Positions 34,623 to 43,898 of a stretch of DNA of 64,000 nt are shown in pieces. This DNA is from Pseudomonas sp. FeN3W. Lineage in GTDB: Bacteria; Pseudomonadota; Gammaproteobacteria; Pseudomonadales; Pseudomonadaceae. The stretch covers positions 1,131,001 through 1,195,000 of the forward strand of contig CP136010.1 of assembly GCA_030263805.2 (NCBI GenBank), read 5' to 3'. Under the pieces are notes generated by a model. It saw nothing but the letters and a program-made list of their open reading frames with translations, was not told the origin of the DNA and ran no database searches. Every line of letters begins with the position of its first letter. Within the stretch, counting starts at the first letter, position 1. The position numbers were made by a program, and so were the translations under genes.

Positions 34623-35735
34623 TCAGGCGTCCTGGCGAACCGGCAGGACGGCAGGCTCGCCGATACGCCGTCCGCGACGGCTTACCACCGCATCACCATA
34701 GCGCTGGATGGGATCGGCAAGGGTTCGCTTGACGAAGAAGCCGAACAGCGTCACCAGCAGCAGCATCGCTGCGATATAGAAAGGGCCGGGAATGGCCAGC
34801 GCGCCGGCACCGAAGCCCAGCCGCTCGGCGATCGCGAATACCGACGGATGGGACAGGAAGACGATATAGCCAATCCCGCCTAACGGTGCGATCCAGCTCA
34901 GCCCCTTGCCGCTGATGCGTGTCGCGGTAATGAAGACCGCAATACCCACCGCGTAGCTGATGAAGTAGCGATACCAGGTTTCGCCGAGACCGGTATCGCG
35001 CGAGTAGGCCAGCACGCAGATCGGCAGCAGAAACAGGTAGAACAAACCGACCGCGATGCGTGCGTAATATCCGGTATCGGCCGCGCGACCATTATCCGTG
35101 GCTTTCCACAGCGCACCGAGGAAACACACGCTCAACATCAGAGGCAAGGCCACCGGCAGCTTCATTTCCAGCTTGTAGCGCAGGAACGCGAGCAGCAGGG
35201 TGAAGCCGTACTGGGCCAGCAGAAACAGCAGATCGCGCTTGGCCGAACCGCCCAGGCGCAGCGCGAACATGACGATGCACAGCACATAGAAGGTCAGTTC
35301 TATCTGCAGCGTCCAGTACAGACCGATCACGTTTTCGACGAATACGAAGCCTTGCAGCATCGTCGCGTTGACGGCGATGACAGCCGGACTGAATACCCGT
35401 GCCGGATCGTCCCAGGGAAACATCACGCCGAGCAGCAGTGAGAGCCAGTACAGGGGAAACAGCCTGAAGAAGCGCTGATAGACGAACGCCGCGACAGGCC
35501 GTTCGTAGCGATGGCGACTCTTGTACAACGCCGCGACGACGAAATAGCCACTCAGGGCGAACAGCACCAGCACGCTGATCTTGCCGACATCCAGCACCGT
35601 TTTGCTGACAAGAAACAGATCGCTGGTCAGTCCATCGAATTGGCCGTCACGCTTCATTTTTGCGATCAGATGAGAATAGGCGACGCACAACGCCGCAACG
35701 CCGCGCAGGGCGTCGAGTCCGAGTAGTCGAGACAT
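34623..35735 (-). CDS. Acyltransferase 3 family membrane protein
   Basis: A 370-residue, ten-helix protein of the AT3 (OafA/OatA-like) family that moves acetyl or other acyl groups across the membrane onto glycans. The catalytic-type motif near the N-terminus is LGLDALRGVAALCVAYSHLI, where Arg and His are conserved, followed by LFALSGYFVVAAL near residue 60. No SGNH partner domain is fused, so it is the short form. It sits between cinA and mutS, where many pseudomonads have no such gene; insertion by gene gain is possible. The target glycan is unknown. Confidence 0.85.
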   Translation of the reverse strand: MSRLLGLDALRGVAALCVAYSHLIAKMKRDGQFDGLTSDLFLVSKTVLDVGKISVLVLFALSGYFVVAALYKSRHRYERPVAAFVYQRFFRLFPLYWLSLLLGVMFPWDDPARVFSPAVIAVNATMLQGFVFVENVIGLYWTLQIELTFYVLCIVMFALRLGGSAKRDLLFLLAQYGFTLLLAFLRYKLEMKLPVALPLMLSVCFLGALWKATDNGRAADTGYYARIAVGLFYLFLLPICVLAYSRDTGLGETWYRYFISYAVGIAVFITATRISGKGLSWIAPLGGIGYIVFLSHPSVFAIAERLGFGAGALAIPGPFYIAAMLLLVTLFGFFVKRTLADPIQRYGDAVVSRRGRRIGEPAVLPVRQDA

Positions 35736-36192
35736 GTCTGCTGCTCACTTGACCAGGAAGGTCGCCAGCATTACTGCAGGAAGAACTGACGCGAGGGGGT
35801 AGACAGGCATTCGCCAGAGTGGGACGGCCGGGGCTGCAATCCACCGGGCGGCGAAGCATGAGCGACAATCAGGCAAGCTACCGCGACAGGCACCGAGGCC
35901 TGCACAACTGCGCAATCGAGGTCGCAGGCTTGGCGTACAGGAGGCACAAGGCGCACCGGCAACCTGTCGACAGGCCAGAGTTACCAACAGCACCGGTTCG
36001 CTTGTCAACGCGTTCTGCGCGTCGCCCGACAGATGACACCTGACCAAGAACTGGCCCACGTCGTCACCTGTCGAGCCGCTCAGCCCGTGTTAACCTTGCC
36101 GGCTTTCCCGCGGGAACCTGCCGCCCCGGACGGCTCGACCGAACGTTATCCGAGCAGCCTTCCCCGCCACTCAACGAACCGCACGCAAACCG
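35736..36192. other. Gene-free stretch upstream of mutS
   Basis: This 457-bp gap lies between the divergent acyltransferase and mutS genes. I saw no convincing coding frame, hairpin terminator or known operator. It must contain both promoters, but no -35/-10 pair stood out. Confidence 0.5.
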
Positions 36193-38772
36193 ATGACCAA
36201 GCCCAACGCCGACCTCTCCGCCCATACGCCGATGATGCAACAGTACTGGAAGCTCAAGCGCGAGCATCCGGACCAGCTGATGTTCTACCGCATGGGCGAT
36301 TTCTATGAGTTGTTCTACGACGATGCCAAGAAAGCTGCCGCGCTGCTCGACATCACCCTGACTGCGCGCGGGCAGTCGGCGGGCACGGCGATCCCTATGG
36401 CGGGTATTCCTTTTCATTCCGCCGAAGGCTACCTGGCGCGGCTGGTGAAGCTTGGCGAATCAGTGGTGATCTGCGAGCAGATCGGCGATCCGGCGACCAG
36501 CAAAGGGCCGGTGGAGCGCCAGGTGGTACGTATCATCCCCCCTGGCACGGTGAGCGACGAGGCGCTGCTCGATGAGCGCCGCGACAACCTGCTGGCGGCG
36601 GTGGTCGGCGATGAGCGCCTGTTCGGCCTGTCGGTGCTGGACATCGCCAGCGGCCGCTTCAGCGTGCAGGAACTCAAGGGCTGGGAAACCCTGCTCGCGG
36701 AACTGGAGCGCTTGAGCCCGGCGGAACTGTTGATTCCCGACGACTGGCCACAGGGCCTGCCGCTGGAGAAACGCCGCGGCGTGCGCCGCCGCGCCCCCTG
36801 GGATTTCGATCGTGATTCAGCATTCAAGAGCCTCTGCCAGCAGTTCTCCACCCAGGACCTCAAGGGTTTCGGCTGCGAGAACCTGACCCTGGCCATCGGC
36901 GCCGCCGGCTGCCTGCTCGCCTACGCCAAGGAAACCCAGCGCACCGCCCTACCCCATCTGCGCAGCCTGCGCCACGAGCGCCTCGACGACACGGTGATCC
37001 TCGACGGTGCCAGCCGGCGCAACCTGGAGCTGGACGTCAACCTGGCCGGCGGTCGTGACAACACGCTGCAATCGGTCATGGATCGCTGCCAGACCGCCAT
37101 GGGCTCGCGCCTGCTGACCCGCTGGCTGAACCGCCCGCTGCGCAACCGCGAGACCCTCGAAGCGCGCCAGGACTCGATCACCTGCCTGCTGGAGCACTAC
37201 CGCTTCGAGCAGCTGCAGCCGCAACTCAAGGACATCGGCGATCTGGAGCGCATCCTCGCCCGGATCGGCCTGCGCAACGCCCGTCCGCGTGATCTGGCGC
37301 GCCTGCGCGATGCCCTGGCCGCACTGCCGCAGCTGCAAGCCGGCATGCAGGAGCTGGTCGCACCACATCTGCTGGCACTGGCAAAAAGCATCAGTACTTA
37401 CCCGGAGTTGGCCGAGCTGCTAGCGCGCGCCATCATCGACAATCCGCCGGCGGTGATCCGCGACGGTGGCGTGCTCAAGACCGGCTACGACGCCGAGCTG
37501 GATGAGTTGCAGTCGCTCTCCGAGAACGCCGGCCAGTACCTGATGGACCTGGAAACCCGCGAGAAGGCGCGCACCGGGCTGGCCAATCTCAAGGTCGGCT
37601 ACAACCGCGTACACGGCTACTTCATCGAGCTGCCGAGCAAGCAGGCGGAATCGGCGCCGGCCGACTACATCCGCCGGCAGACGCTCAAGGGCGCCGAGCG
37701 CTTCATCACCCCTGAGCTGAAGGAGTTCGAGGACAAGGCTCTGTCGGCCAAGAGCCGTGCCCTGGCCCGCGAAAAGCTGCTCTACGACGAGCTGCTGGAA
37801 ATGCTCATCGGCCACCTGGCACCGCTGCAGGAAAGCGCCGCCGCACTGGCCGAGCTGGACGTACTGAGCAACCTGGCCGAGCGCGCGCTGAACCTCGACC
37901 TGAACCGCCCGCGCTTCGTCGAGCAACCGTGCATGCGCATCGAGCAGGGTCGCCATCCGGTGGTCGAGCAGGTATTGGAGACACCTTTCGTCGCCAACGA
38001 TCTGGGACTCGACGACGCCACCCGCATGCTGGTCATCACCGGGCCGAACATGGGCGGTAAATCGACCTACATGCGCCAGACCGCGCTGATAGTGCTGCTG
38101 GCGCAGATCGGCAGCTTCGTCCCGGCAGCCGCCTGCGAGCTGTCGCTCGTGGACCGCATCTTCACCCGCATCGGCTCGTCCGACGACCTGGCCGGCGGGC
38201 GCTCCACCTTCATGGTGGAAATGAGCGAGACCGCCAACATCCTGCACAACGCCAGCGATCGCAGCCTGGTGCTGATGGACGAGGTGGGTCGCGGCACCAG
38301 CACCTTCGACGGCCTGTCGCTGGCCTGGGCGGCGGCCGAGCACCTGGCCCGCCTGCGCGCCTTCTCCCTGTTCGCCACCCACTACTTCGAGCTGACCGTG
38401 CTGCCGGAAAGCGAGCCGGTGGTGGCCAACGTGCACCTCTCGGCCACCGAGCACAACGAGCGTATCGTCTTCCTTCATCACGTGCTGCCGGGGCCGGCCA
38501 GCCAGAGCTACGGCTTGGCGGTGGCGCAATTGGCCGGCGTACCGGGCGAGGTGATCCAGCGCGCGCGCGACCATCTGTCGCGGCTGGAAACCACCAGCCT
38601 GCCTCACGAAGCGCCGAGAATAGCGCCCGGCCAGCCGGCACCACCGATGCAGAGCGACCTGTTCGCCAGCCTGCCGCATCCGGTGCTCGAGGAATTGGGG
38701 CGGATCAATCCCGATGATGTGACGCCGCGCCAGGCGCTGGACCTGCTATACAGCTTGAAAACTCGCATTTGA
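36193..38772 (+). CDS. mutS: DNA mismatch repair ATPase MutS
   Basis: Recognises mismatches and small loops and recruits MutL. The 859-residue protein has the mismatch-contacting FYRMGDFYELF near residues 35-45 (Phe-x-Glu type wedge), Walker A TGPNMGGKSTYMRQ near residue 616-629, Walker B-type VLMDEVGRGTSTFDG, and FATHYFELT. The full length and C-terminal tetramerisation tail (TPRQALDLLYSLK) are present. It is followed by fdxA, as in other pseudomonads. Confidence 0.97.
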   Translation: MTKPNADLSAHTPMMQQYWKLKREHPDQLMFYRMGDFYELFYDDAKKAAALLDITLTARGQSAGTAIPMAGIPFHSAEGYLARLVKLGESVVICEQIGDPATSKGPVERQVVRIIPPGTVSDEALLDERRDNLLAAVVGDERLFGLSVLDIASGRFSVQELKGWETLLAELERLSPAELLIPDDWPQGLPLEKRRGVRRRAPWDFDRDSAFKSLCQQFSTQDLKGFGCENLTLAIGAAGCLLAYAKETQRTALPHLRSLRHERLDDTVILDGASRRNLELDVNLAGGRDNTLQSVMDRCQTAMGSRLLTRWLNRPLRNRETLEARQDSITCLLEHYRFEQLQPQLKDIGDLERILARIGLRNARPRDLARLRDALAALPQLQAGMQELVAPHLLALAKSISTYPELAELLARAIIDNPPAVIRDGGVLKTGYDAELDELQSLSENAGQYLMDLETREKARTGLANLKVGYNRVHGYFIELPSKQAESAPADYIRRQTLKGAERFITPELKEFEDKALSAKSRALAREKLLYDELLEMLIGHLAPLQESAAALAELDVLSNLAERALNLDLNRPRFVEQPCMRIEQGRHPVVEQVLETPFVANDLGLDDATRMLVITGPNMGGKSTYMRQTALIVLLAQIGSFVPAAACELSLVDRIFTRIGSSDDLAGGRSTFMVEMSETANILHNASDRSLVLMDEVGRGTSTFDGLSLAWAAAEHLARLRAFSLFATHYFELTVLPESEPVVANVHLSATEHNERIVFLHHVLPGPASQSYGLAVAQLAGVPGEVIQRARDHLSRLETTSLPHEAPRIAPGQPAPPMQSDLFASLPHPVLEELGRINPDDVTPRQALDLLYSLKTRI

Positions 38773-38893
38773 TACGCCGCGAAAGCTGCTAGAATCGCGC
38801 GCATTTTTTTGATAAGCGGCATTTGCCTGTGCCGCCTACTCGCAGGGGCGTCACCGTAACGCCTACCTGACACGCCTGAGGAGATAGCTAGAC

Positions 38894-39217
38894 ATGACCT
38901 TCGTCGTCACCGACAACTGCATCAAGTGCAAATACACCGACTGCGTGGAAGTCTGCCCGGTGGACTGCTTCTACGAAGGCCCGAACTTCCTGGTGATCCA
39001 CCCGGACGAGTGCATCGACTGCGCACTGTGCGAGCCCGAGTGCCCGGCCCAGGCGATCTTCTCCGAAGACGAGGTACCGGAGGATCAGCAGGAGTTCATC
39101 GAGCTCAACGCGGATCTGGCGGAAGTCTGGCCGAACATCACCGAGAAGAAAGACGCCTTGGCCGATGCCGAAGAGTGGGATGGCGTGAAGGACAAACTGC
39201 AGTATCTGGAGCGCTGA
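38894..39217 (+). CDS. fdxA: Seven-iron ferredoxin (3Fe-4S/4Fe-4S)
   Basis: A 107-residue ferredoxin of the Azotobacter FdI-like family. The cysteine pattern CIKCKYTDCVEVCPVDC supplies the 3Fe-4S site plus a distant Cys, and CIDCALCEPECP supplies the 4Fe-4S cluster. The C-terminal extension has WDGVKDKLQYLER. AGGAG lies 9 bases before the ATG. It is an electron carrier that could pair with Fpr; a promoter may lie in the 121-bp gap after mutS (TTGATA at 38769 and TAGAAT at 38790, but only 15 bases apart). Confidence 0.96.
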   Translation: MTFVVTDNCIKCKYTDCVEVCPVDCFYEGPNFLVIHPDECIDCALCEPECPAQAIFSEDEVPEDQQEFIELNADLAEVWPNITEKKDALADAEEWDGVKDKLQYLER

Positions 39218-39236
39218 TCGCCAGCCGAATCCAGAC

Positions 39237-39267
39237 AAAAAAATGCCCGCAGCGATGCGGGCATTTT
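39237..39267. terminator. Bidirectional terminator between fdxA and the CsbD gene
   Basis: AAAATGCCCGC pairs with GCGGGCATTTT around a 6-base loop, with A and T runs on both sides. It can end transcripts from fdxA and from the convergent CsbD-like gene. Confidence 0.88.
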
Positions 39268-39296
39268 CATTTTTACTACCGTAAGACGTCGACCGG

Positions 39297-39488
39297 TCAG
39301 GCCTTGTCGATGCCTTTTTTCAGGGTGTCTTTCACATCACCCTTGACCTGCTGGGCCTCGCCCTTCACTTCCTGGCGCTGGCCTTCGGCTTTCATGCGCT
39401 CGTTGTCGGTCGCCTCGCCCACGCCTTGCTTGATCTTGCCGACGGCTTCGTTGGTGTTGCCCTTGATCTTGTCTTCAGTACTGCCCAT
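39297..39488 (-). CDS. CsbD-family stress protein
   Basis: A 63-residue hydrophilic protein starting GSTEDKIKGNTNEAVGKIKQ after Met, with the CsbD pattern of repeated Gly-Lys-x-Lys and QQVKGDVKDTLKKG. CsbD proteins are abundant under general stress; their biochemical role is unknown. AGGAG lies 7 bases before this ATG; an in-frame ATG ten codons earlier lacks one. In several pseudomonads rpoS follows fdxA, but here this gene and an envelope cluster take that place. Confidence 0.88.
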   Translation of the reverse strand: MGSTEDKIKGNTNEAVGKIKQGVGEATDNERMKAEGQRQEVKGEAQQVKGDVKDTLKKGIDKA

Positions 39489-39574
39489 GGCGAACTCCTG
39501 GCTTCTCATTGGTGACATAGGGTGGACCGCCCACGCGAAGCGTTAGTTTCCCCCGGCCATCGGAACGGAACGGC

Positions 39575-40567
39575 TCACGCGTGGCGCGAAGGCAGCAGAC
39601 GACGCAGCAATGGCCGCCCCGCCAGGTGCAGAAAGACCGGCGCGCCCACGATGAGATAGAAGTAATAGGTCACGAAACGCCAGATCAGAATCGCCGCCGC
39701 CGTCGTCGACTTGCCTACCATCGGGGTCAGCAGCGCTGCCGATGCCAGTTCGGCACTACCGGCACCACCGGGCAGCAGGCTCAGTTGGCCGGCGGTCAGC
39801 GCCAGTAGCTGGACGAGAAAGGTCCAGGCCCAGGCCAACTCGCTGCCCAGGCCGCGCAGCGTCAGATAGAGCACGCTGAAGCGCAGCAGCCAATGCAGCG
39901 TGGTCAGCCCGAACACCGCAAGCAGAAGACGACGCGGCAGGCGAAAACAGTCGACCAGCGCATTTCGGAAGCCCAGCACCTTGCGTGCCCAACGGCGCTT
40001 GCGTGACGGTTTCATGCCAAACCGGCCAACCAGCCAGCCATTGAGCAGAAATACCTGCCGGTGGAAGCGGCCGAGCAGCGCCAGCAGCACCATCACACCG
40101 ATCAGTAACGCGACGCTGAAGCCCAGCAGGCTGGCGATGTGCGCGTTGAGCTTGTGGGTCAGTGCATAGAACAGCACACCGACCAGGGCGCAGGCGAAGA
40201 ACAGCAGATCACTCAGCTGCTCGACGGCATAGGTCGCCGTGCCCTTGGCCGGCGCCACGCCCTGGCGCATCAGCAGCGCCATCAGGGTCAGCGGCCCGCC
40301 GGCTCCCCCGGGCGTCGCACAAATGGCGAATTCGGTGGCCACCACGATGCCGAATGCGCGGCGCTGCCCCAGCTTTCGCCGACCGAGCAGCAGGCGCAGG
40401 CGCAGCGCATTCAGATTCCAGCCGACCAGCACCATGGCAAGCATGGAGGCCAACAAGCTGCCCGGAAAATGGCGCAGCCGTTCGAACAGGCCGGTGCCGC
40501 CAAGCAAAAGCGGCACCATGGCCGCCGCGAGCAAAGCACCGCCCAACAACCACCAGCGCCGGTTCAT
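39575..40567 (-). CDS. Flippase-like/LPG-synthase-TM-domain membrane protein
   Basis: A 330-residue protein with about eight helices of the UPF0104/AglD-type family, the transmembrane half of MprF-like enzymes without the catalytic lysyl-transfer domain. Typical pieces are GWNLNALRLRLLLG, ATEFAICATPGGAGGPLTLM and LSLLPGGAGSAELASAALLT. Such proteins are thought to flip or position lipids. It overlaps the preceding deacetylase-fold gene by four bases (ATGA), and it is third in a coupled operon with a glycosyltransferase, so a role in moving a glycolipid is a reasonable inference. Confidence 0.82.
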   Translation of the reverse strand: MNRRWWLLGGALLAAAMVPLLLGGTGLFERLRHFPGSLLASMLAMVLVGWNLNALRLRLLLGRRKLGQRRAFGIVVATEFAICATPGGAGGPLTLMALLMRQGVAPAKGTATYAVEQLSDLLFFACALVGVLFYALTHKLNAHIASLLGFSVALLIGVMVLLALLGRFHRQVFLLNGWLVGRFGMKPSRKRRWARKVLGFRNALVDCFRLPRRLLLAVFGLTTLHWLLRFSVLYLTLRGLGSELAWAWTFLVQLLALTAGQLSLLPGGAGSAELASAALLTPMVGKSTTAAAILIWRFVTYYFYLIVGAPVFLHLAGRPLLRRLLPSRHA

Positions 40568-41325
40568 GCCACGGCGCTCGTCTGGCGGTATCGGCGCAGC
40601 CAGTCGATCTTGGTCAGCGGGGTCCTGCCGTCCCGCAGCAGACGCTCGAGCACATCGAGCCAATAGCCCCGGGAGAACTCGTGGCGCATATCCACCGGAT
40701 GCAGGCCCAGCCGCAGCAATGGCGCCTGCCGGCTCTGCCGTAGCTGCCGTTCGCTGACCAGCCAGGACACACCACGGCGCCAGGGGCTGCGAGCACTCCA
40801 GACCAGCCCCGGCGCCCTGATCGGAGAAAAATCAGGCAGCAGATAAAGATGGCCTGGATCACTGGTATAGGTCAGCCCGCTACGGGCCAGTACCCGCCGC
40901 GTGCCCTCGCTCATCAGCCAGGCGGGTGCGACGAAGCCATGCAGCGGCCATTGCTGGCGCCGGAACAGCTCCAGGCCACGCGCCAGCCGCTCGCCCGCAG
41001 CCTGTTCGTCGAGGCCGTAGAACTCGCCTTCATGGGTATATATCCGGCGCATGAACCAGTCCCGCGGCGTCTTCGGTGCGGGCTCGAGATCGGCGTGGTA
41101 GCAGCCGTGCAGCACCAGTTCGTCACCGCGCTGCACGCGCTGGTCCAGCAGCCGGCGGAAATCCGGCTGTCGCTCCAGCGGATTGCGCTGATGAAAGTCC
41201 GGGACCACCAGCCAGGTGATCGGCACACCGCCGATGGCGTCCACCGCCTCGACGAAGGGCCGGTAGTCCGGCCAGGTTTCCGCGGCCACGTCGTGCAGCA
41301 CCAGCGTCAGAGCCGCCTCAGCCAT
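40564..41325 (-). CDS. Polysaccharide-deacetylase-fold protein (DUF2334)
   Basis: A 253-residue protein with the NodB/DUF2334 layout: LTLVLHDVAAETWPDYRPFV at the start (His-Asp pair), LVLHGCYHADLEP (metal His residues) and the FVAPAWLMSEGTRRVL segment. DUF2334 members often retain the metal site and are predicted carbohydrate deacetylases. No signal peptide is seen, so it may act in the cytoplasm on a nucleotide-sugar or lipid-linked sugar. It overlaps the glycosyltransferase gene by 8 bases and the membrane-protein gene by 4. Confidence 0.82.
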   Translation of the reverse strand: MAEAALTLVLHDVAAETWPDYRPFVEAVDAIGGVPITWLVVPDFHQRNPLERQPDFRRLLDQRVQRGDELVLHGCYHADLEPAPKTPRDWFMRRIYTHEGEFYGLDEQAAGERLARGLELFRRQQWPLHGFVAPAWLMSEGTRRVLARSGLTYTSDPGHLYLLPDFSPIRAPGLVWSARSPWRRGVSWLVSERQLRQSRQAPLLRLGLHPVDMRHEFSRGYWLDVLERLLRDGRTPLTKIDWLRRYRQTSAVA

Positions 41326-42433
41326 GTACGGCTACCGGCAGGTCCGCCGTGCCGAGCACCGCGTGGTAATGGGCGAGCAACCCCGCCACCACGGCATCCC
41401 AGGCATGGTGCGCCTCGACATGCTGGCGCGCCTGCTGCCCGAGCAGCCGTGGATCGTCCTCGAACAGCTCGCGCACGGTATGCGCCATGGCCCTCGGGTC
41501 CAGCGGCCGGCACAGGCGCCCACTGTAGAACGGCACCAGCTCCGGCAACGCACCGGCACGCGCGGCGATCACCGGAATACCGCTGGCCATGGCTTCGAGC
41601 GCCACCAGGCCGAAGGTTTCCTGATTGCCGGCATGCAGCAGCACATCGCTACTGGCCATGTAGCGCGCCACTTCGCTGGCACAACAGAAGCGGTCGATCA
41701 CCGTGACGTTGTCCGGCACCCGCTGTGGCATGCTCGAACCCACCAGCAACAGGTGATAGGGCTTGCCGAGCTGGCGCGCGGTTTCCAGCAGGATGTGCAG
41801 GTTCTTCTCCCGCGAACCGCGTCCGGCAAAGATCATCAGCCGGGTGTCGTCGGCCAGGCCCAGCTCGCGGCGCAGACCGGCATCGCGCCGCTCGGGGCGG
41901 AAGGTGTCCAGATCAACCCCCAGGGGCTGCACGAAGACATTCTTCACGCCGAGATGAATGAGCTTGTCGGCCATCACTTCGCTGGGTGCCAATACCCGAT
42001 CGAAACTGCCGTACAGCTTTGAAACGTAGCCGTTGAGGTTGGTACCCAGCCAGCTGCCGATACGGTTGCTGACCAGCAGCGGCAGATCGGAATGATAGAA
42101 ACCGATGACCGGAACATTGAGCCGGCGCCCGGCATCCAGTGCCGCCCATGCGGTCATGTAGGGATCGCCGACCTCGATCAGATCGGGGCGCAGCGAACGC
42201 AGCAGATTGCGCCAGGGCGCGCGGCGGATTGGAAAGCGATAGCCCTTGCCAAAGGGCAGAATCGGTGCCGGCACCTCATAGAGGCCATCGTTGTGACTGT
42301 AGTCGCCGCCCGGCACCAGAATGCTGTGTCGCACGCCGGAGTAGAGCTGCAGCCTGCGATGCTTCGCCTCGAGGTAGGTGCGCACGCCACCACTGGCGGG
42401 CGCATAGAACATGGTCATATCCGCGATATGCAA
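41318..42433 (-). CDS. GT4-family glycosyltransferase
   Basis: A 371-residue, GT-B-fold transferase. N-terminal FYAPASGGVRTYLEAKHRRL is the acceptor-side glycine loop, LMIFAGRGSREKNLHILLET is the sugar-nucleotide domain start, and EXnE-type ETFGLVALEAMASGIPVIAA near the C-terminus is diagnostic of GT4. I used a TTG start because GGAG lies 7 bases upstream and the family begins HIADMTMFY here. It heads a three-gene operon with overlapping coding regions. The product is probably a lipid-linked or glycolipid sugar. Confidence 0.85.
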   Translation of the reverse strand: MHIADMTMFYAPASGGVRTYLEAKHRRLQLYSGVRHSILVPGGDYSHNDGLYEVPAPILPFGKGYRFPIRRAPWRNLLRSLRPDLIEVGDPYMTAWAALDAGRRLNVPVIGFYHSDLPLLVSNRIGSWLGTNLNGYVSKLYGSFDRVLAPSEVMADKLIHLGVKNVFVQPLGVDLDTFRPERRDAGLRRELGLADDTRLMIFAGRGSREKNLHILLETARQLGKPYHLLLVGSSMPQRVPDNVTVIDRFCCASEVARYMASSDVLLHAGNQETFGLVALEAMASGIPVIAARAGALPELVPFYSGRLCRPLDPRAMAHTVRELFEDDPRLLGQQARQHVEAHHAWDAVVAGLLAHYHAVLGTADLPVAVHG

Positions 42434-42586
42434 GGTACTTCTCCGTCGGTCCCATAGCAGAACTCCGGCGCACCGGGCATGTCGCGCGCCGGCAACATGC
42501 TCCGCAATCCCTGCGGAATAATTCTGTAATGAAATAGATGACCGTTACGTAGAAGGGTTGTTCGCAGCGGAGCGCCAGACGGCGTC

Positions 42587-43462
42587 TCAGGCGTTCGGCA
42601 CCTTCTCGCCCGGATCCTTGCCTTCGACCGAAGCGTGTTCGATCACCGCGTTCAGTTCGGCACCGAAGAGCAGCACCGCCGAGGAGATATACAGATAAAG
42701 CAGCAACACGATGATGGCGCCGATGCTGCCGTAGGTCGCGTTGTAATCGGCGAAGTTCTGCACATAGATACCGAACGCGATCGAGGCGAGAATCCACACC
42801 AGCACAGCCAGCACCGAGCCCGGCGTGATAAAGCGAAACTCCTGCTTCACATCCGGCGCCACGTAGTACAGCAGGGCTACCACCAGCATCAGCATGAGCA
42901 CGATCACCGGCCAGCGCAGCCAGGTCCAGAGCAGCACGACGACGTCCTTCAGGCCGACCTGAGAGGCCAGCCACTCCATCACCTGCGGCCCGACGATCAT
43001 CAACCCGGCCGACAACAGCAGCAACACGGCGGTACCCACCGTGTACGCCAACGAAAGCAGGATCAGCTTCCAGCTCGGTCGCCCCTCCTCCACGTCGTAG
43101 GCACGATTCATCGCATTCATTAACGTGCGAAAACCGACCGAAGCCGTCCACAGCGCCACGACGATACCGAACGACAGCAGCCCTGCCTTCTGTTCCTGCA
43201 ACTGGTCAATGACCGGATTGATCTGCTCCATCGCCATCGGCGGCAAGGCCAGTGCGGCCTGCATGCGCAACCAGTCGAAGAAATTCTGCAGATCGAGAAA
43301 GCCGAGCAAGGCGATAAGAAACAGCAGGAACGGAAACATCGAGAACAGGCCGCGGTACGCCAGCGCCGAGGCATAGGTCGACATGTCGTCGTTGCCGAAT
43401 TCCTTGAACGTACGCTTGAGCAAGGTCACGGCCCCGATACCGCGGGTGTCCAGCATGGCCAT
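42587..43462 (-). CDS. YihY/BrkB-family inner-membrane protein
   Basis: A 291-residue, six-helix protein of the BrkB/YihY family. Signature pieces are DMSTYASALAYRGLFSMFPF, LWTASVGFRTLMNAMNRAYD and NATYGSIGAIIVLLLYLYIS. The role is not settled; some members were once called RNase BN wrongly. A TTGGGGACA stretch lies before the chosen ATG, and an alternative Met two codons later is possible. It is monocistronic and divergent from the small membrane protein. Confidence 0.87.
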   Translation of the reverse strand: MAMLDTRGIGAVTLLKRTFKEFGNDDMSTYASALAYRGLFSMFPFLLFLIALLGFLDLQNFFDWLRMQAALALPPMAMEQINPVIDQLQEQKAGLLSFGIVVALWTASVGFRTLMNAMNRAYDVEEGRPSWKLILLSLAYTVGTAVLLLLSAGLMIVGPQVMEWLASQVGLKDVVVLLWTWLRWPVIVLMLMLVVALLYYVAPDVKQEFRFITPGSVLAVLVWILASIAFGIYVQNFADYNATYGSIGAIIVLLLYLYISSAVLLFGAELNAVIEHASVEGKDPGEKVPNA

Positions 43463-43667
43463 CGATGTGTCCCCAATCAGTGAAATGTGCGGTCTAGAAA
43501 ATGGGACGACCGCTCTGCTGGAGAGTTCGCTGCTGAACATCTGACGCAGCCGGTGCACCGGGAACGTTTTCAATGCGTGCCCTGTCACACAAGGGCAGAT
43601 TGGCATCAGCCCATTCCGGGTTGATTCGCTCGACGAGCGTAGGCCACTACCCGCAGAGGACGACAGG

Positions 43668-43898
43668 ATGTTTTCCAGCTATCTCTATGAAGCCGCACTC
43701 ATTTATGGCCTGGTCTTCACTTCGGTGGGGTTCGTGCTGGGCATGTTCTATAACAACCGCAAGGTCTTCCAGCTGGAAGACAAGGTGCAGCGCCTCAAGC
43801 GCACTGTGCGGCACCTGCAGCGCAAGGTCGAGCCACCCGCCGCCTCGATAGGCGTTCAGCGCGCGCGAAGCAGTGCAGGGTTGAGCAGCGTCCGCTGA
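43668..43898 (+). CDS. Small membrane protein with coiled-coil tail
   Basis: A 76-residue protein with one transmembrane helix (AALIYGLVFTSVGFVLGMFY) followed by a basic helical segment (FQLEDKVQRLKRTVRHLQRK) likely to form a coiled coil on the cytoplasmic side. AGAGGACGACAGG lies before the ATG. I do not recognise a family. It is divergent from the BrkB-like gene and 400 bp upstream of the acyl-transfer cassette. Confidence 0.65.
   Translation: MFSSYLYEAALIYGLVFTSVGFVLGMFYNNRKVFQLEDKVQRLKRTVRHLQRKVEPPAASIGVQRARSSAGLSSVR

Noticed and set aside
35745..36059. A 104-codon minus-strand frame in the gap before mutS
   Set aside because: No family resemblance, no ribosome site, and Cys/Arg-rich composition unlike real proteins here.
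39218..39296. rsmZ-like small RNA after fdxA
   Set aside because: The gap is too short and lacks repeated GGA-bearing stem-loops; it contains only a terminator.
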